A program made the position numbers and the translations under genes. From Haematobia irritans (taxonomy: Eukaryota > Arthropoda > Insecta > Diptera > Muscidae): a stretch of 64,000 nt of DNA. The stretch is taken from assembly GCF_050003625.1 (NCBI RefSeq), contig NC_134400.1:44688557-44752556 (forward strand), given 5' to 3'. Each line of letters begins with the position of its first letter. Position 1 is the first letter of the stretch. This document shows, in pieces, positions 12,333-23,841 of this stretch. The notes beneath the pieces are model-generated. The model made no database searches, was not told the DNA's origin, and worked only from the letters and a program-made list of their open reading frames with translations.

Positions 12333-13994
12333 ACCCTCCACCATAGGATGGGGGTATATTAACTTTGTCATTCCGTTAAAGTATATATATTCTGGGTCGT
12401 GGTGAAATTCTGAGTCGATCTGAGTATGTCCGTCCGTCCGTCTGTTGAAATCACGCTAACTTCCGAACGAAACAAGCTATCGACTTGAAACTTGGCACAA
12501 GTAGTTGTTATTGATGTAGGTCGGATGGTATTGCAAATGGGCCATATCGGTCCACTTTTACGTATCGCCCCCATATAAACGGTCCACCAGATTTGGCTTG
12601 CGGAGCCTCTAAGAGAAGCATATTTCATCCGATCCGACTGAAATTTGGTACATGGTATCAGCATATGATCTCTAACAACCATGCAAAAATTGGCCCACAT
12701 CGGTCCATAATTATATATAGCCCCCATATAAACCGATCCCACGATTTGACCTCCGGAACCTCTTGGAAGACCAAAATTTATCTGATTCAGTTGAAATTTG
12801 GTACGTGGTGTTAATATATGGCCTCAAACACCAATGCTAAAATTGGTCGAATTCGGTCCATAATTATATATAGCCCCCATATAAACAGATCCCCCGATTT
12901 TGCTTGCGGAGCCTCTAAGAGAAGCAAATTTCATCCGATCCGGCTGAAATTAGGTACATAGTGTTGGTATATGGTATCTAACAAAATTGGTCTACTATGG
13001 TCAATAATTATATATAGCCCCCATATAAACCGATCCCCCGATTTGGCTTGCGGAGCCTCTAAGAAAAGCACATTTCATCCGATCCGGCTGAAATTAGGTA
13101 AATAGTGTTAGTATATGGTCTCTAATGACCATGCAAAAATTGGTCCACATCGGTCCATAATTATATATAGCCCCCATATAAACCGATCACCAGATTTGAC
13201 CTCCGGAGCCTCTTGGAAGACCAAAATTTATCTGATTCAGTTGAAATTTGGTACGTGGTGTTAATATATGGCCTCAAACACCAATGCAAAAATTGGTCGA
13301 AATCGGTCCATAATTATATATAGCCCCCATATAAACCGATCCCCCGATTTTGCTTGCGGAGCCTCTAAGAGAAGCAAATTTCATCCGATCCGGCTGAAAT
13401 TAGGTACATAGTGTTAGTATATGGTCTCTAATAACCATGCAAAAATTGGTCCACATCGGTCCATAATTATATATAGCCCCCATATAAACCGATCCCCATA
13501 TTTGAACTCCGGAGCCCCTTGAAAGAGCAAAATTCAACCGCTTCGGTTGAAATTTGGTACGTGATGTTAGTATATGGTATCCAACAACCATGCAGGAGTT
13601 GGTTGATATCAGTCCATAATTATATATAGCCCCGTATAAAGCGATCCCCAGATTTGACCTGCGGTGCTTTATGAAGAAGCAAAATTCATCCGATCTGGTT
13701 GAATTTTGGTACGTGGTGGTAGTATATGATATTTAACAACCATGCCAAAAGTGGTCCAAATCAGTCCATAATCATATATAGCCCCCATATAAACCGATCC
13801 CGAGATTTGGTTTTGGAGCCACTTGGAGGAGCAAATTTCATCCGAGTCAGTTGAAATTTGGTACATTGTGCTAGTATATGGACGTTAACAACCATGCCTA
13901 ACTAGGTCCATATCGGTCTATAGTTATATATAGCCCTCAGATAAATCGATCCCCAATCGCACAAAAATTGGTCCATATCAAGTTCATAATTGTA
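12333..13994 (+). mobile_element. dispersed element copy 2, ~153-bp tandem body
   Basis: It opens with a terminal hairpin (TATACCCTCCACCATAGG then ATGGGGGTATA) and TTTGTCATTCCG. AGTATATATATTCTGGGTCG and GTCCGTCCGTCCGTCTG follow at 12381-12444, then about nine copies of a ~153-bp unit carrying ATATAGCCCCCATATAAACC. It is interrupted at 13995 by a MITE and resumes at 14903. ORFs in it (for example 12368-12742) are shadows of the repeat unit. Confidence 0.9.
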
Positions 13995-14318
13995 CACTCA
14001 AAGAAAAAAAACGTTTGGAAAACGTATACCGAAAACGTTTTTCTTTTGTTAGAGTTTTTTGAATTGCTTCGAACATTTTAAACTTTGATCACCAAAAAAA
14101 TTCGTTTGTTACAAAATTTTTATTTTTTCAATAAAAAAAAGTTATTTTTGAAACAACAACACAGTCCATTTCGTTTATATCAAACACTGTTCTTTTCTGA
14201 CTTTAGGTCTTTAATAAGACACATTTTACAGTTCAAATTTAATATACTACAGTGTAATGTTGAACATTTTTTCGAAATCTTCCGAACATATCTGGAATAT
14301 ATGTAAAAAAAACACTAT

Positions 14319-14390
14319 GGTCGAAGCAGGGATCGAACCCACGACCCTTGACATGCAAGTCGGACGTAGCAACCACTGCTCCACGGTGCC
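14319..14390 (-). other. tRNA-like module B (SINE-head type)
   Basis: This 72-nt segment reads GGCACCGTGGAGCAGTGG at its 5' end, with an A-box-like TGGAGCAGTGG and a B-box GGTTCGATCCC. The T arm (GTGGG, 7-nt loop, CCTGC) can pair, but the two ends of the acceptor stem do not, so this is not an intact tRNA gene. It closely resembles the 5' head of the SINEs at 16815 and 58918 and ends with the same CTGCTTCGACC. RNA polymerase III start activity is inferred from the boxes only. Confidence 0.75.
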
Positions 14391-14504
14391 AAACTAAATG
14401 TTTGTTTCTGTTAAATAAACTTTGTTTATTCGGTTCGTGGGCGCCGCAAGCTATGCTATATAAATATAACTTATATGGATATTTATCTATTGATGACCAT
14501 AACA

Positions 14505-14577
14505 GGTACATAGCTCAGTGGTTAGTGTGTTGGCTTACAAAGTGCATGGTCCGTGGTTCGATTCTCCGTCCAGGCGA
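14505..14577 (+). other. tRNA-like module A
   Basis: This tRNA-sized segment begins GGTACATAGCTCAGTGGTTA, has an A-box-like TAGCTCAGTGGTTA and a B-box GGTTCGATTC, and ends CCGTCCAGGCG. It is different from module B. It is conserved in the copies at 15773-15845 and 41053-41126. The ends do not form a convincing acceptor stem, so I call it tRNA-derived rather than a tRNA gene. Confidence 0.7.
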
Positions 14578-14902
14578 AAGGTAAAAAAATTTTAACAATT
14601 TATAAAATCGTATAATTTCTTCTACATTGTTGGTATTACAAGAAAAGGTGTTAAGAACTAAAAAACCTCGTGGATGTGAGGAAGATTTGAGGGAAAATGC
14701 AATTAGCAAGAAAACAATTTTTTTTTTTTTTTTGAGTTTGTCTTTATGAAATTGTTTTTACATCCTGGAAAAGAATAAACGTTTATCACAAAAAGTATAT
14801 ACTTTTCTTTCAAATGCACTTCCTTACAGCGAAAAGCAAATGAGAAACGAACTTTCTTTGTCTAAAATTTCGTTTGGGAGGAAAGAATTATTTTTTTGCG
14901 TG

Positions 14903-15165
14903 TATATAGCCCACATATAAGCGACCCCCATATTTCAATTCTGGCTCTCTAAGTACCGTGCAAAAGTCCACCTTTTTTGTCTAATATATACCACATATGG
15001 ACTAACTCACAATTTAGAAAACGATGTTAAGAAGTTTTAAGATACCACAACCCAAGTAATTCGATTGTGGATGACAGTCTTTCGTAGAATTTTCTACGCA
15101 ATCCATGGTGGAGGGAGGGTACATAAGATTCGGCCTGGCCGAACTTACGGCCGTATATACTTGTT
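14903..15165 (+). mobile_element. right end of dispersed element copy 2
   Basis: It resumes with ATATAGCCCACATATAAGCG and runs into the same terminal block as 5800-5985 (CAACCCAAGTAATTCGATTG, then CGGCCGTATATACTTGTT at 15145-15163). Confidence 0.85.
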
Positions 15166-15572
15166 TATATTTTGCTCCCATAAGAAATTCACGAGAAAAC
15201 TGCGTTACCGGCACACACATTGCAAAACTGCCTTATTACTACCATTCGACAAGAATTTTCGCTTGAACTTCTAACGGTAATTTCATTTGCATGCCGATAA
15301 CACAGTACGTGTTATGGGAGCAAATTATAAACAATCTATAATAACTCCTCGCGGTAGCAAATATAGCAGTGCATTTCTTATGGGTAGTGGCGGTGTTGCC
15401 AGTATTTTTCTGACTCTTGTCCCCAAACTTGATTAAATAAGAGAGGTAGTGTCAGTTCTACAAAAATAAAATTTTTATTCTCTCACCGGAAGCAACCATA
15501 ATTTAGTATATTTGAATTGGAATTTATCATAAAGTTTGCAAAATATTGTTTAATCATTATACACTGCTAATA
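15166..15572. repeat. CTCTAGCGGAAAT-type repeat fragment
   Basis: Words of this family (TTTGCTCCCATAAGAAAT, CCGATAACACAG, CAATCTATAATAACTCCTCG) occur from 15170 to 15400. After that lies unassigned AT-rich sequence containing TTGTCCCCAAACTTGATT, a motif echoed near 16490 and 18250. Confidence 0.6.
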
Positions 15573-16355
15573 CACGCAAAATACAAAATAATTCTTTCCT
15601 CCCAAACGAACTCAAAAAAACAAAAAAAAAACAATCTTTTCTGGCTTATTCCATCTTCCCTCACATCGTTCTCACTTCCACGAGGGTTTATAGTTCTTAG
15701 CACCTTTTTCTGTAATACAAACAATGTAGAAGAAATTATTTGAAGTTATCATTTTTTTTTAGATTTTACCTTTCGCCTGGACGGAGAATCGAACCGCGGA
15801 CCATACAATTTGTAAGCCAACGCACTATCCACTGGGCTATGCAGTTGTTATTGACATCAACAGTCAAACAGTTATTTATATAGCATCGTTTTCGGCGCCC
15901 ACGAGCCGATTAAACAAACTTTATGTAACAGAAACATACATTTCGTTGGGCACCGTGGAGCAATGGCTCGTACGTCCGCCTTGCATACCAAGAGTCGTGT
16001 GTTCGATCCCTGCTTCGACCGAACACCAAAAAGTTTTTTTTTACATATATTTTTTTACATAGATTCCGAAAAGATGTTCAACATTACATACTACTACTCA
16101 TATACTAAATTTTTATTACGAAACTACTAAAATGTGTTTTATAAAAGGCTTAAAGTCAGAAAAGAACAGTGCTTGATATAAACGAAATAGACTGTGTTGT
16201 TGGTTCAAAAATATTTTTTTATTGAAAAAATAAAACTTTTGTAACAAACGAATTTTCTTATAAAAAGTTTAAAATTTTCGAAGAAATTCAAAAAACTCTA
16301 ACAAAAGAAAAATGTTTTCGGTACATGTTTTCCAAACATATTTTTTCTTTGCGTG
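15573..16355 (-). mobile_element. MITE carrying two tRNA-like modules, copy 2
   Basis: This is a 783-bp copy in inverse orientation to copy 1, with TIRs CACGCAAAATAC / TTTTTTCTTTGCGTG and flanking TA (15571-15572 and 16356-16357). Module A is at about 15773-15845 (minus) and module B at 15949-16020 (plus), again diverging. Module B is followed by GAACACCAAAAAG, the same bases that follow the tRNA-like head in the SINE, which ties the two together. Confidence 0.9.
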
Positions 16356-16814
16356 TACGATATTGTTTGAGGACTGCTCCATAACCTTAAAATACTAAAA
16401 GGCCTAAATGATATTTGGAGAATAATTTCATAAAAAATTGTAGTCACCTATTTCAGAGATGCCTTCTCTGAAATTCCTATTACATCATGTCCCCAAATTG
16501 GGACACTTTCGTCCCAAAAATTCTTCAATTTAAATTCCTCACAAGCCAGAGTCCCCAATTATTATTGACAAGATTTTCTGAAAAAAATAAGAAATAGGCT
16601 CTTCTGCAGAAAATCAGTAATAAATTAAAAATGAAATTTTTATTCCAAATATTCAAGTAATATCTTTAATCGTTTCTATATTAATTGGATGTAATAAATA
16701 GATATGCCCGAATCCTCGCCAACTGATTTCACAATTGTCGAAAAATGCCTTAGTCAAGTTGAGTAAAATCATACAAAAAATAAAATCTTTTGTCCTTTTC
16801 TAGCCCAAATGCTA

Positions 16815-17162
16815 GGGATAGGGAGCCACCGTGGTGCAATGGTTAGCATGCCCGCCTTGCATACACAAGGTCATGTGTTCGATTCCTGCTTCGACCGAAC
16901 ACCAAAAAGCTTTTCAGCGCTGGATTATCCCACCTCAGTAATGCTGGTGATATTTTTGAGGGTTTCAAAGCTTCTCTAAGTGGTTTCACTGCAATGTGGA
17001 ACACCGTTCGGACTCGGCTATAAAAAGGAGGTCCCTTGTCAATGACCTTAACATGGAATCGGGCAGCACTCAGTGATAAGAGAGAAGTTCACCAATGTGG
17101 TATCACAATGGACTGAATAGTCTAAGTGAGCCTGATACATCGGTCTGGCACCTAACCTAACC
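16815..17162 (+). mobile_element. tRNA-derived SINE, copy 1
   Basis: This 348-bp SINE has a tRNA-like head (GAGCCACCGTGGTGCAATGG, B-box GGTTCGATTCC with one change), a unique body and a 3' tail of CCTAACCTAACC. Target-site duplication TAGCCCAAATGCTA is at 16801-16814 and 17163-17176. It is transcribed by Pol III in principle and moved by a LINE in trans (family knowledge). Confidence 0.95.
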
Positions 17163-17204
17163 TAGCCCAAATGCTACATTTGATCTATATTTTATTTTAT
17201 TAGA

Positions 17205-18122
17205 ATCCATTACATTGGGGTGTGAAGAGAAATATTGATGAGAACCATATTAGTTTCCTTGTCCTCTTAGATCTCTCAAAGGCTTTCGATACTGTTGATC
17301 ACACAATGTTATGTCTGAAACTTCAAAGATTTTTCAATTTCTCACCTACTGCTACCTCTCTCATTACTTCATATCTTAACAATCGGCTACAGACGGTTTA
17401 CACAGGAGATACTTTTCCATTACCAGTTACGAAAGGGGTTCCACAGGTTTCTATAATTGGACCTCTAGTCCATAGTTAGATGCTTATGTATGCAGACGAC
17501 ATACAAATCTTTTTAAGTAGCCCGGTAGGTGATGGCAGTGAGTGTTTGAGGAAACTTAACCACGACCTTGTTCATGTGTTTCGATGGACAAGGGCCAAAG
17601 GTCTGCTACTAAATCCACAAAAGTCTAAATGTTTGATTATACACAAGAATAGAAGGTTCTCTTTGTCGAATGCTGATATTCTGATAAATGGTCAGAAAAT
17701 CGATGTAGTCACTAGTGCTAAGAATTTAGGAGTGGTATTCAATAGCAAGTCATGTAAACACAGCCGATGGACAGACATATGCAAAGTTACGTGCTTTATG
17801 GGTTACTCATTCATATACACCAGTCAATATTCGACTTCTCCTGGCAAAAAGTCTTTTGATACCGGGTTTAACTTATGGATCTGAACTCTTCGCAAATTGT
17901 GACTCCGTGAGCAAAAGTAGACTTAACGTGGCATTCAATAGTATAGTTCGTTATGTGTATGGGTTACGCAGGACCGATCATGTTTCGCATGTTACAGACT
18001 CCCTCTTTGGCTTTAGTTTTAATACCCTGCTTAATGTCAAGTCGTTAGTATTTCTATATAAATTGATTCACAAACGAAAACCAAGCTATATCTATGATAG
18101 AATTCGATTTTTTTTTTATTAA
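17205..18122 (+). pseudogene. broken non-LTR retrotransposon reverse transcriptase
   Basis: Two adjacent frames encode reverse-transcriptase blocks. 17222-17479 has LDLSKAFDTVDH and a GVPQ motif and ends in a stop after GPLV. 17480-17884 opens with the catalytic MYADD box, and 17856-18122 has a downstream LINE domain (YGSELF, LYKLIHKRKPSYI). The stretch between GPLV and YADD is missing and the third piece is frameshifted, so it is dead. No endonuclease or ORF1 is seen. A jockey/CR1-like clade is likely but not certain. A ~45-bp piece (18010-18055) is repeated at about 18170-18213. Confidence 0.9.
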
Positions 18123-18289
18123 TATTAATATTAATTTTTATTTTATTTACTCCAACTCCAAAATTGTGTCTTTAGTTTTAATACCCTGCTTAAAGTCAAG
18201 TCGTTAGTATTTCCTTAAATTTATTGAAATACCACACCCAACTCCAAAATTTTGTCCCCATTCACGAAAAAATATCCCAAATTTGGGTA

Positions 18290-18719
18290 AAATCCCCAAT
18301 GCTGGTAGTGGAAAATTCGTTTGTCTACCAATAACACAGTTTTGATATGGATTTCTTAAGGCTGGTATGGAAACTACCGCTAAAGGTGCATACCGGGCTT
18401 TATGGTGGCGAAATGTAAACAATCGATAATAACGCCTCACGGAACTTTCTTTAGAAAATATACCAATACATTTTTATGGGTAACGGAAATTTCCGCTAGA
18501 GGTGTATACCGAGCCTTAAACCGAATCCATTGTAAAACCAATGACAGGCTTGGTGAGAATTTCTTGTGTTCGATCAATATACAACCCTCTTTGGTTTTAA
18601 TACGCATCATATGCTTCCAGGTTTTTGTGAAATATATATAATTAAGTTCACATATGGAGGCATTTTTATGAGAAACATACACATGCAAACGGCACAATGA
18701 ACTAGTGCCGCCTCTACTA
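18290..18719. repeat. CTCTAGCGGAAAT repeat copies
   Basis: At least two diverged palindromic copies (ACCAATAACACAG, AAACAATCGATAATAACGCC, GAAATTTCCGCTAGAGGTGT) lie at 18305-18520, followed by unassigned sequence up to the mariner insertion. Confidence 0.65.
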
Positions 18720-19652
18720 AAGGGTGATTTGTTAAGAGCTTGATAACTTTTTTTTTAAAAAAACGCATAAAATTTGCAAAATCTCATCGGTTCTTTATTT
18801 GAAACGTTAGATTGGTCCATGACATTTACTTTTTGAAGATAATTTCATTTAAATGTTGACCGCGGCTGCGTCTTAGGTGGTCCATTCGGAAAGTCCAATT
18901 TTGGGCAACTTTTTCGAGCATTTCGGCCGGAATAGCCCGAATTTCTTCGGAAATGTTGTCTTCCAAAGCTGGAATAGTTGCTGGCTTATTTCTGTAGACT
19001 TTAGACTTGACGTAGCCCCACAAAAAATAGTCTAAAGGCGTCAAATCGCATGATCTTGGTGGCCAACTTACCGGTCCATTTCTTGAGATGAATTGTTCTC
19101 CGAAGTTTTCCCTCAAATTGGCCATAGAATCGCGAGCTGTGTGGCATGTAGCGCCATCTTGTTGAAACCACATGTCAACCAAGTTCAGTTCTTCCATTTT
19201 TGGCAACAAAAAGTTTGTTAGCATCGAACGATAGCGATCGCCATTCACCGTAACGTTGCGTCCAACAGCATCTTTGAAAAAATACGGTCCAATGATTCCA
19301 CCAGCGTACAAACCACACCAAACAGTGCATTTTTCGGGATGCATGGGCAGTTCTTGAACGGCTTCTGGTTGCTCTTCACTCCAAATGCGGCAATTTTGCT
19401 TATTTACGTAGCCATTCAACCAGAAATGAGCCTCATCGCTGAACAAAATTTGTCGATAAAAAAGCGGATTTTCTGCCAACTTTTCTAGGGCCCATTCACT
19501 GAAAATTCGACGTTGTGGATCGTTAGTAAGTCTATTCATGATGAAATGTCAAAGCATACTGAGCATCTTTCTCTTTGACACCATGTCTGAAATCCCACGT
19601 GATCTGTCAAATACTAATGCATGAAAATCCTAACCTCAAAAGAATCACCCTT
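18720..19652 (-). mobile_element. mariner-like element (DD41D), internally deleted copy 1
   Basis: This 933-bp element has inverted ends AAGGGTGATT / AATCACCCTT and TA target duplications at 18718-18719 and 19653-19654. The flanks are clean, which suggests a young insertion. The transposase frame inside has lost its N-terminal DNA-binding region. Copy 2 at 46743-47675 is nearly identical except at the deletion site. Confidence 0.95.
18826..19539 (-). pseudogene. DD41D mariner transposase, N-terminal deletion
   Basis: This is a 237-aa frame for the catalytic half of a Tc1/mariner-superfamily transposase. The three aspartates are seen at D35 (FSDEAHFW), D128 (QQDGATCH) and D170 (DLTPLDYF); 41 residues between the last two define the DD41D (rosa/VS-type) signature. 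The start MNRLTND is the usual beginning of such proteins, but it is fused directly to the late segment PQRRIFSEWALEKL. The roughly 100-residue helix-turn-helix region that binds the TIRs is therefore missing, although the frame stays open. Family members are about 340 aa. It cannot be autonomous; it might act as a repressor, but that is speculation. Confidence 0.92.
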
Positions 19653-19925
19653 TATATAGTCGACTAATAAAAACCCATCGATATTGTTTCGAGCTTTAGC
19701 CCCTTTTTGAAGTGGAAAATTGCCAAGTTTATGGTATGCCTGCTACTCTACTAAGCGTAAATTAGCGGTATGGGAAAACAAATTATTTGTCTCCTATCAT
19801 TTCAAGCTGTGTTTTGTTTTGTTTTGGTTTTACATAATATTGCCACATATTTTAAGTTGACTTATTTCAATAGCAAACTTGAATTTTCAATTTTCTCTTT
19901 GGTTTTTTTTTTTTTTTGCTTACAG
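19653..19925 (+). other. 3' part of a zinc-transporter intron (inferred)
   Basis: The sequence runs into a long pyrimidine tract (19897-19925) ending TTGCTTACAG, a strong splice acceptor for the exon at 19926. An open frame from 19770 crosses the acceptor, but its upstream part has no homology to transporters and is read as intron. Confidence 0.7.
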
Positions 19926-22900
19926 CACAATGAATTGCACAATAGCAATGAAGAAAAACGCTATTCCGAAATGGAATTAAATAAAGATAATGGGCCTACT
20001 ACTACTGCACAGCCTACAAGGGAAAACGTCAGCAAACTGGCATATATTGATGGCACCATCACAACCACCATCGTTCATGTGGCCGAAGATGAAGCTCGAT
20101 TGACAGAACAAAAAAGGCGCGAAATGAAAACAAGAAACACCTTTGGTTGGGCTCGCATTGAAATTCTTACCATGTTGATTGTATGCATTACATTGGCATC
20201 GCTTTCCTTTTCCCTGCTGGTGGAAGCTTTACAGACTCTAGTCCACATTGACCATCAAGATTCCATGCATCTACCAGTACATGTCATGATCTTGGGTGTT
20301 GTTGGTTTACTGTTGAATGGTTTCACATATATTCTTATTGGTGGTTATACCCTGCATCAGGGTAACTTTTTACACATCAATCCAATGGGCAAAGTTGTGG
20401 TCGAGTCGTCTAATATAATGATGGAAAGTAATGGTTTGTCCAAGTCTCACATTAGCAGTGATCACCAATTGAAGGAGGATTTAAAGGCTGAATTGGGTAA
20501 AGTTCATTATCATACCAGAAGAGAGGGACCTGCGGAGTTTTTACGTGATGTCTCCAGTACAATCTTTGTGATTGTGTGTGCTGTGATTGTTCATTTTGCC
20601 AAAGATAGGGAACATACTGCAAAATTTATCGATCCGGTCTTATCGATATTTTCTTGTGTCCTTGTTGTGGCCCTGAGTTATCCATACAGTAAGTATTATG
20701 CGAAGATCTTCAATTGATTACTTTTCTCTATAGTACAATGTTCGACTTTTGCGTTAAAATTTCCGCGGTTACTTTATCAAAATATTAAATATTAAAAGCA
20801 GATAATTTAACTCAATTGATACGTATTGTCTTTTTCATCTAGATTTGATTAAGATTTAACAGGAATATATTTTTTTATTTATAATTTTAATTGTTTTAGA
20901 AAAAGTAATCGTGAGAATAAAGTGATTTTCACTCGAAAACCGAACATAGTACCGGCCTTATGGCAGGCACGTTACGAACAAATGAAAACTGTCGATAAAA
21001 TCTTCCTAACAAAAATGTCAATAGCATGCAGAAAATATGAAATTAGCAGCTGTGAAGTTTATTGTAGTTTGTTACGACAATTAAAAATAATGAACAGCAA
21101 ATAACTTGGAACAAGCGGGAATACAATTTGTAATGCGCCTTGCAGACTATAAGTTTATCCGGACGACAGTGGTCGTGTCGAACATATCCCATTATGCACA
21201 TTATAAGTTAAGTCCGAAGGCTTTGTCGATACTGCTGCATGTTTATGGGATCGATAGCACATTTACCGATTATTTAGTCATCAACGAATTGTCGCACCGA
21301 TTGAACACATTTTAAGATTCTTTACAAACACAGACATTCCGTCCGGAAAAACTTATGTAAGGGCCTGTTCGAAACCGAAACTTTTTACTATGGTGAGATA
21401 TCAATTTACTATGGTAAAAAACAATTGCTAATTTGGTGTACTCATATCTTTAACAAATAAAATTACTTTTTGTTCGTTTTGATATAATCAAAACATGCCT
21501 AGCCTAGTGATGTCGTAAATGTCAAGAATTTTCAACAAATGTCAAATTTCTTACTAGCCCCCTTTGCTAGTGAAATTATACACACCTCGATTTACGTCAA
21601 ATTTTTACCAATGCTAGTAAAATGTTTCGGTTTCGAAAAGGCCCTAAGACGCATAACTTATTGCTCAAAATTATACTTTGTTTTCAAAAACGAAAAAATA
21701 CCAACACGTATCGATCTAGTGCCGTAAATTCAACATTTTGTATGCCTCAAACCAATTGTCTTTGGTATGCTCCTCGTTTTTTAGACCGATAATACAGTAC
21801 CTGGCATGTATACCTTATGAAAGCAAAATGTAAACAATCGATAATAACACTCACAGAATTTTCTTTAGAAAATAAATCAATGCATTTCTCATGACTTCAG
21901 AAAATGTTTGATAGAGATGTATACCAATATTAACGAACAGTCTGTGACTGATAATCAATCTATCGGCTGTTTACATTTTGATCTCGTTCAAAATACTGGA
22001 CAAAACTGTGTTATTGACACACAAACGCTAGAGCTGCATACTGACTTAAAGGCCGGTATGCACATCTAACGAAATTTCCGTTACCCATAAATACATACAT
22101 ATTTTTGCAATCAAAATTCCGTGAATCTTTGGTATCGATTACTTTCAATTGGTTCCCATAAGAAATGCACGGTAAAACTGTGTTATTGGCATGCAACAGA
22201 ATTTTTGCAAAATTTGCATACAATGCATTTTTTAGACCGGCATGCAATTCCTGTTTTATGCCGATAGTGCACTTTTTTCATTAGCTTCCTAACGTGCCTA
22301 TACCATTTTATGGGTGGGAGAAAATTACCAAGAGGTGCCTGTCGAATCAAATGGCAAAACTCAAAACTAAACAAAATACCCGTAAGGACCATATTATCGA
22401 TTATTTACATATCGCTAAAGGCCGTAATGCATCCCTAGCGGATATTTCGTTTTAGTGCCAACACCAACTTTTGCTATACATTGGAGCAAAATGTCGATAA
22501 TAGCGATAATTGTATGTAATAATTTTCTTATTGGTGCTTTTTGTTTCTTCCATAAAAAAATTGGAAAACTGTAATATCGACATGCAACAGGAATTTTAAC
22601 AAGAGCTGCATACCCGGCTATAGAGGCCGAGGGCCAATAATGCACAATTTTGTATTGTATTTCTTGCGAAAGAAAAATATTTTCAATAGATAATAAAGTT
22701 ATGGAATGTTATTATGGGTAATTTCTTGTTGCATGCCAATAACACAGTTTAACCATACATATCTTACGAGAACAAAATCTAAACAATCGATAACAATTCC
22801 TCACGGATTTTCGTTAGCAAATATAGCAATATATCTTATGGGAATCGAACATTTCGTTAGGGATGCATATCGGCCTTTAGGTCATAAACATGCTAAACCT

Positions 22901-23841
22901 TATTATTGACATTTGGCTTTAAATCGTGTAATATGTCTCTTTTTACCAATTAAATTTAATCATTCTTGTTTTTTTTCTTTTTATTTATGTTTCTTTTAGT
23001 GAAAGAAGCCTGCATGATTCTCCTACAGACTATACCAGGCAGTATTGATATCAACAATTTCGAACGGAACCTTGTTACAAAATTCCCCCAAATTGTCAGT
23101 TATCACGATCTCCATATATGGCAACTATCTTCTCACAGTTATATTGCTACAATACACATAATCTTCAAGAGTCCCAAATTATATGAGAAAACAATCGAAG
23201 ATGTTCGTTCACATTTTCAAGATCATAGTATAGCTCATGTCACTATACAACCAGAATTTCAGGCTATCGACAATGGAACGGCAACATCAACCGAATGCTT
23301 AATGCAATGCCAAAATCCAGATTGTGCAGATAAAGTATGCTGCAAAGATTCTCTTACGGATTTAAGGGAGATTAGTGTTAGTCCAGGCGGAGAAGTGACC
23401 AATGGTAAAAAATTGAAAAAGCATCATCATCACCATGGTCACGGACATGGTCATTCCCACGGTCACAGCCATAAATACAAAGCTCACAGTCACAGTAAAC
23501 AGGGTAAATTGAGCAAACACAAGATATGCGAAAGCCAAATACCTCCAACAACAACAACTTCAACAAATGTGGAACCAATTCCTGATTCTGAACAAAAGTT
23601 AACGCAATCAGCGACCATAGAGGTGCAAGTTCCTATAGATAATGTAAGAGAAGTAAAAGCCGAAATAGAAGTACAAAATGAAGTGGAAAACACTGAAAAC
23701 TCTTTGGAAAAAGTAAATACAATTACCGCAAAGACTGAGGGTTCGGTAGTTAGCGCACCATCCAAGACCAGTGAAATGAGAACGCCTACAAATTGTAATG
23801 CGAATAATGAGACCGAAACTAGCCAAATAACCAAATGTTGA
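19926..23841 (+). CDS. ZnT1-like zinc transporter (SLC30/CDF family), 3' exons
   Basis: Exons are 19926-20688 and 23000-23841. The junction ACA|gtaagt to ttttag|TG restores an ATG codon (SYPY-M-KEACM), so the phase fits exactly. The visible part is 534 residues. It begins in the loop before TM3, with NTFGWARIEI at 71-80. Predicted TM3 is ~79-100, TM4 ~116-142, TM5 ~206-225 and TM6 ~236-254, followed by the cytosolic CDF domain (MILLQTIP, DLHIWQLSSHSYIATIHI, TIQPEF). A His-rich stretch (HHHHHGHGHGHSHGHSH, from ~396) sits in the C-terminal tail rather than between TM4 and TM5 as in ZnT1. The TM5 zinc-site HxxxD appears as R207 and S211. TM1-TM2 must lie in exons to the left that I could not find. 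By similarity it belongs with fly ZnT63C/ZnT77C, perhaps the latter; membrane zinc export is the family role. The stop is at 23839-23841. Confidence 0.9.
20689..22999 (+). other. zinc-transporter intron filled with MITE-like repeats
   Basis: This is a 2311-bp intron between gtaagt and ttttag. From 21780 to 22900 it is almost wholly four to five tandemly placed, diverged copies of the CTCTAGCGGAAAT palindromic repeat. Positions 21133-21360 hold a copy of the GCGCNTTACAGACTAT-ended MITE, and 21620-21780 a repeat related to 37405-37545. Short ORFs inside are repeat shadows. Confidence 0.85.

Larger units (their letters stand above)
13995..14902 (+). mobile_element. MITE carrying two divergent tRNA-like modules, copy 1
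   Basis: This 908-bp element has TIRs CACTCAAAGAAAAAAAAC / TTATTTTTTTGCGTG and is flanked by TA (13993-13994 and 14903-14904). Removing it and one TA rebuilds CATAATTGTATATAGCCC, the normal sequence of the host repeat unit. Inside, a tRNA-like module on the minus strand (14319-14390) and one on the plus strand (about 14505-14577) point away from each other, 114 bp apart. Two more copies lie at 15573-16355 and 40734-41654, and a fragment at 46516-46715. No transposase is present. Confidence 0.92.

Noticed and set aside
14505..14577. Functional tRNA gene
   Set aside because: A- and B-boxes are present but the acceptor-stem ends do not pair, and the segment recurs only inside a MITE.
19770..19925. 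N-terminal extension of the zinc-transporter frame (MGKQIICLLSF...)
   Set aside because: It is poly-pyrimidine sequence ending in a strong acceptor, and does not encode the TM1-TM2 region expected in the family.
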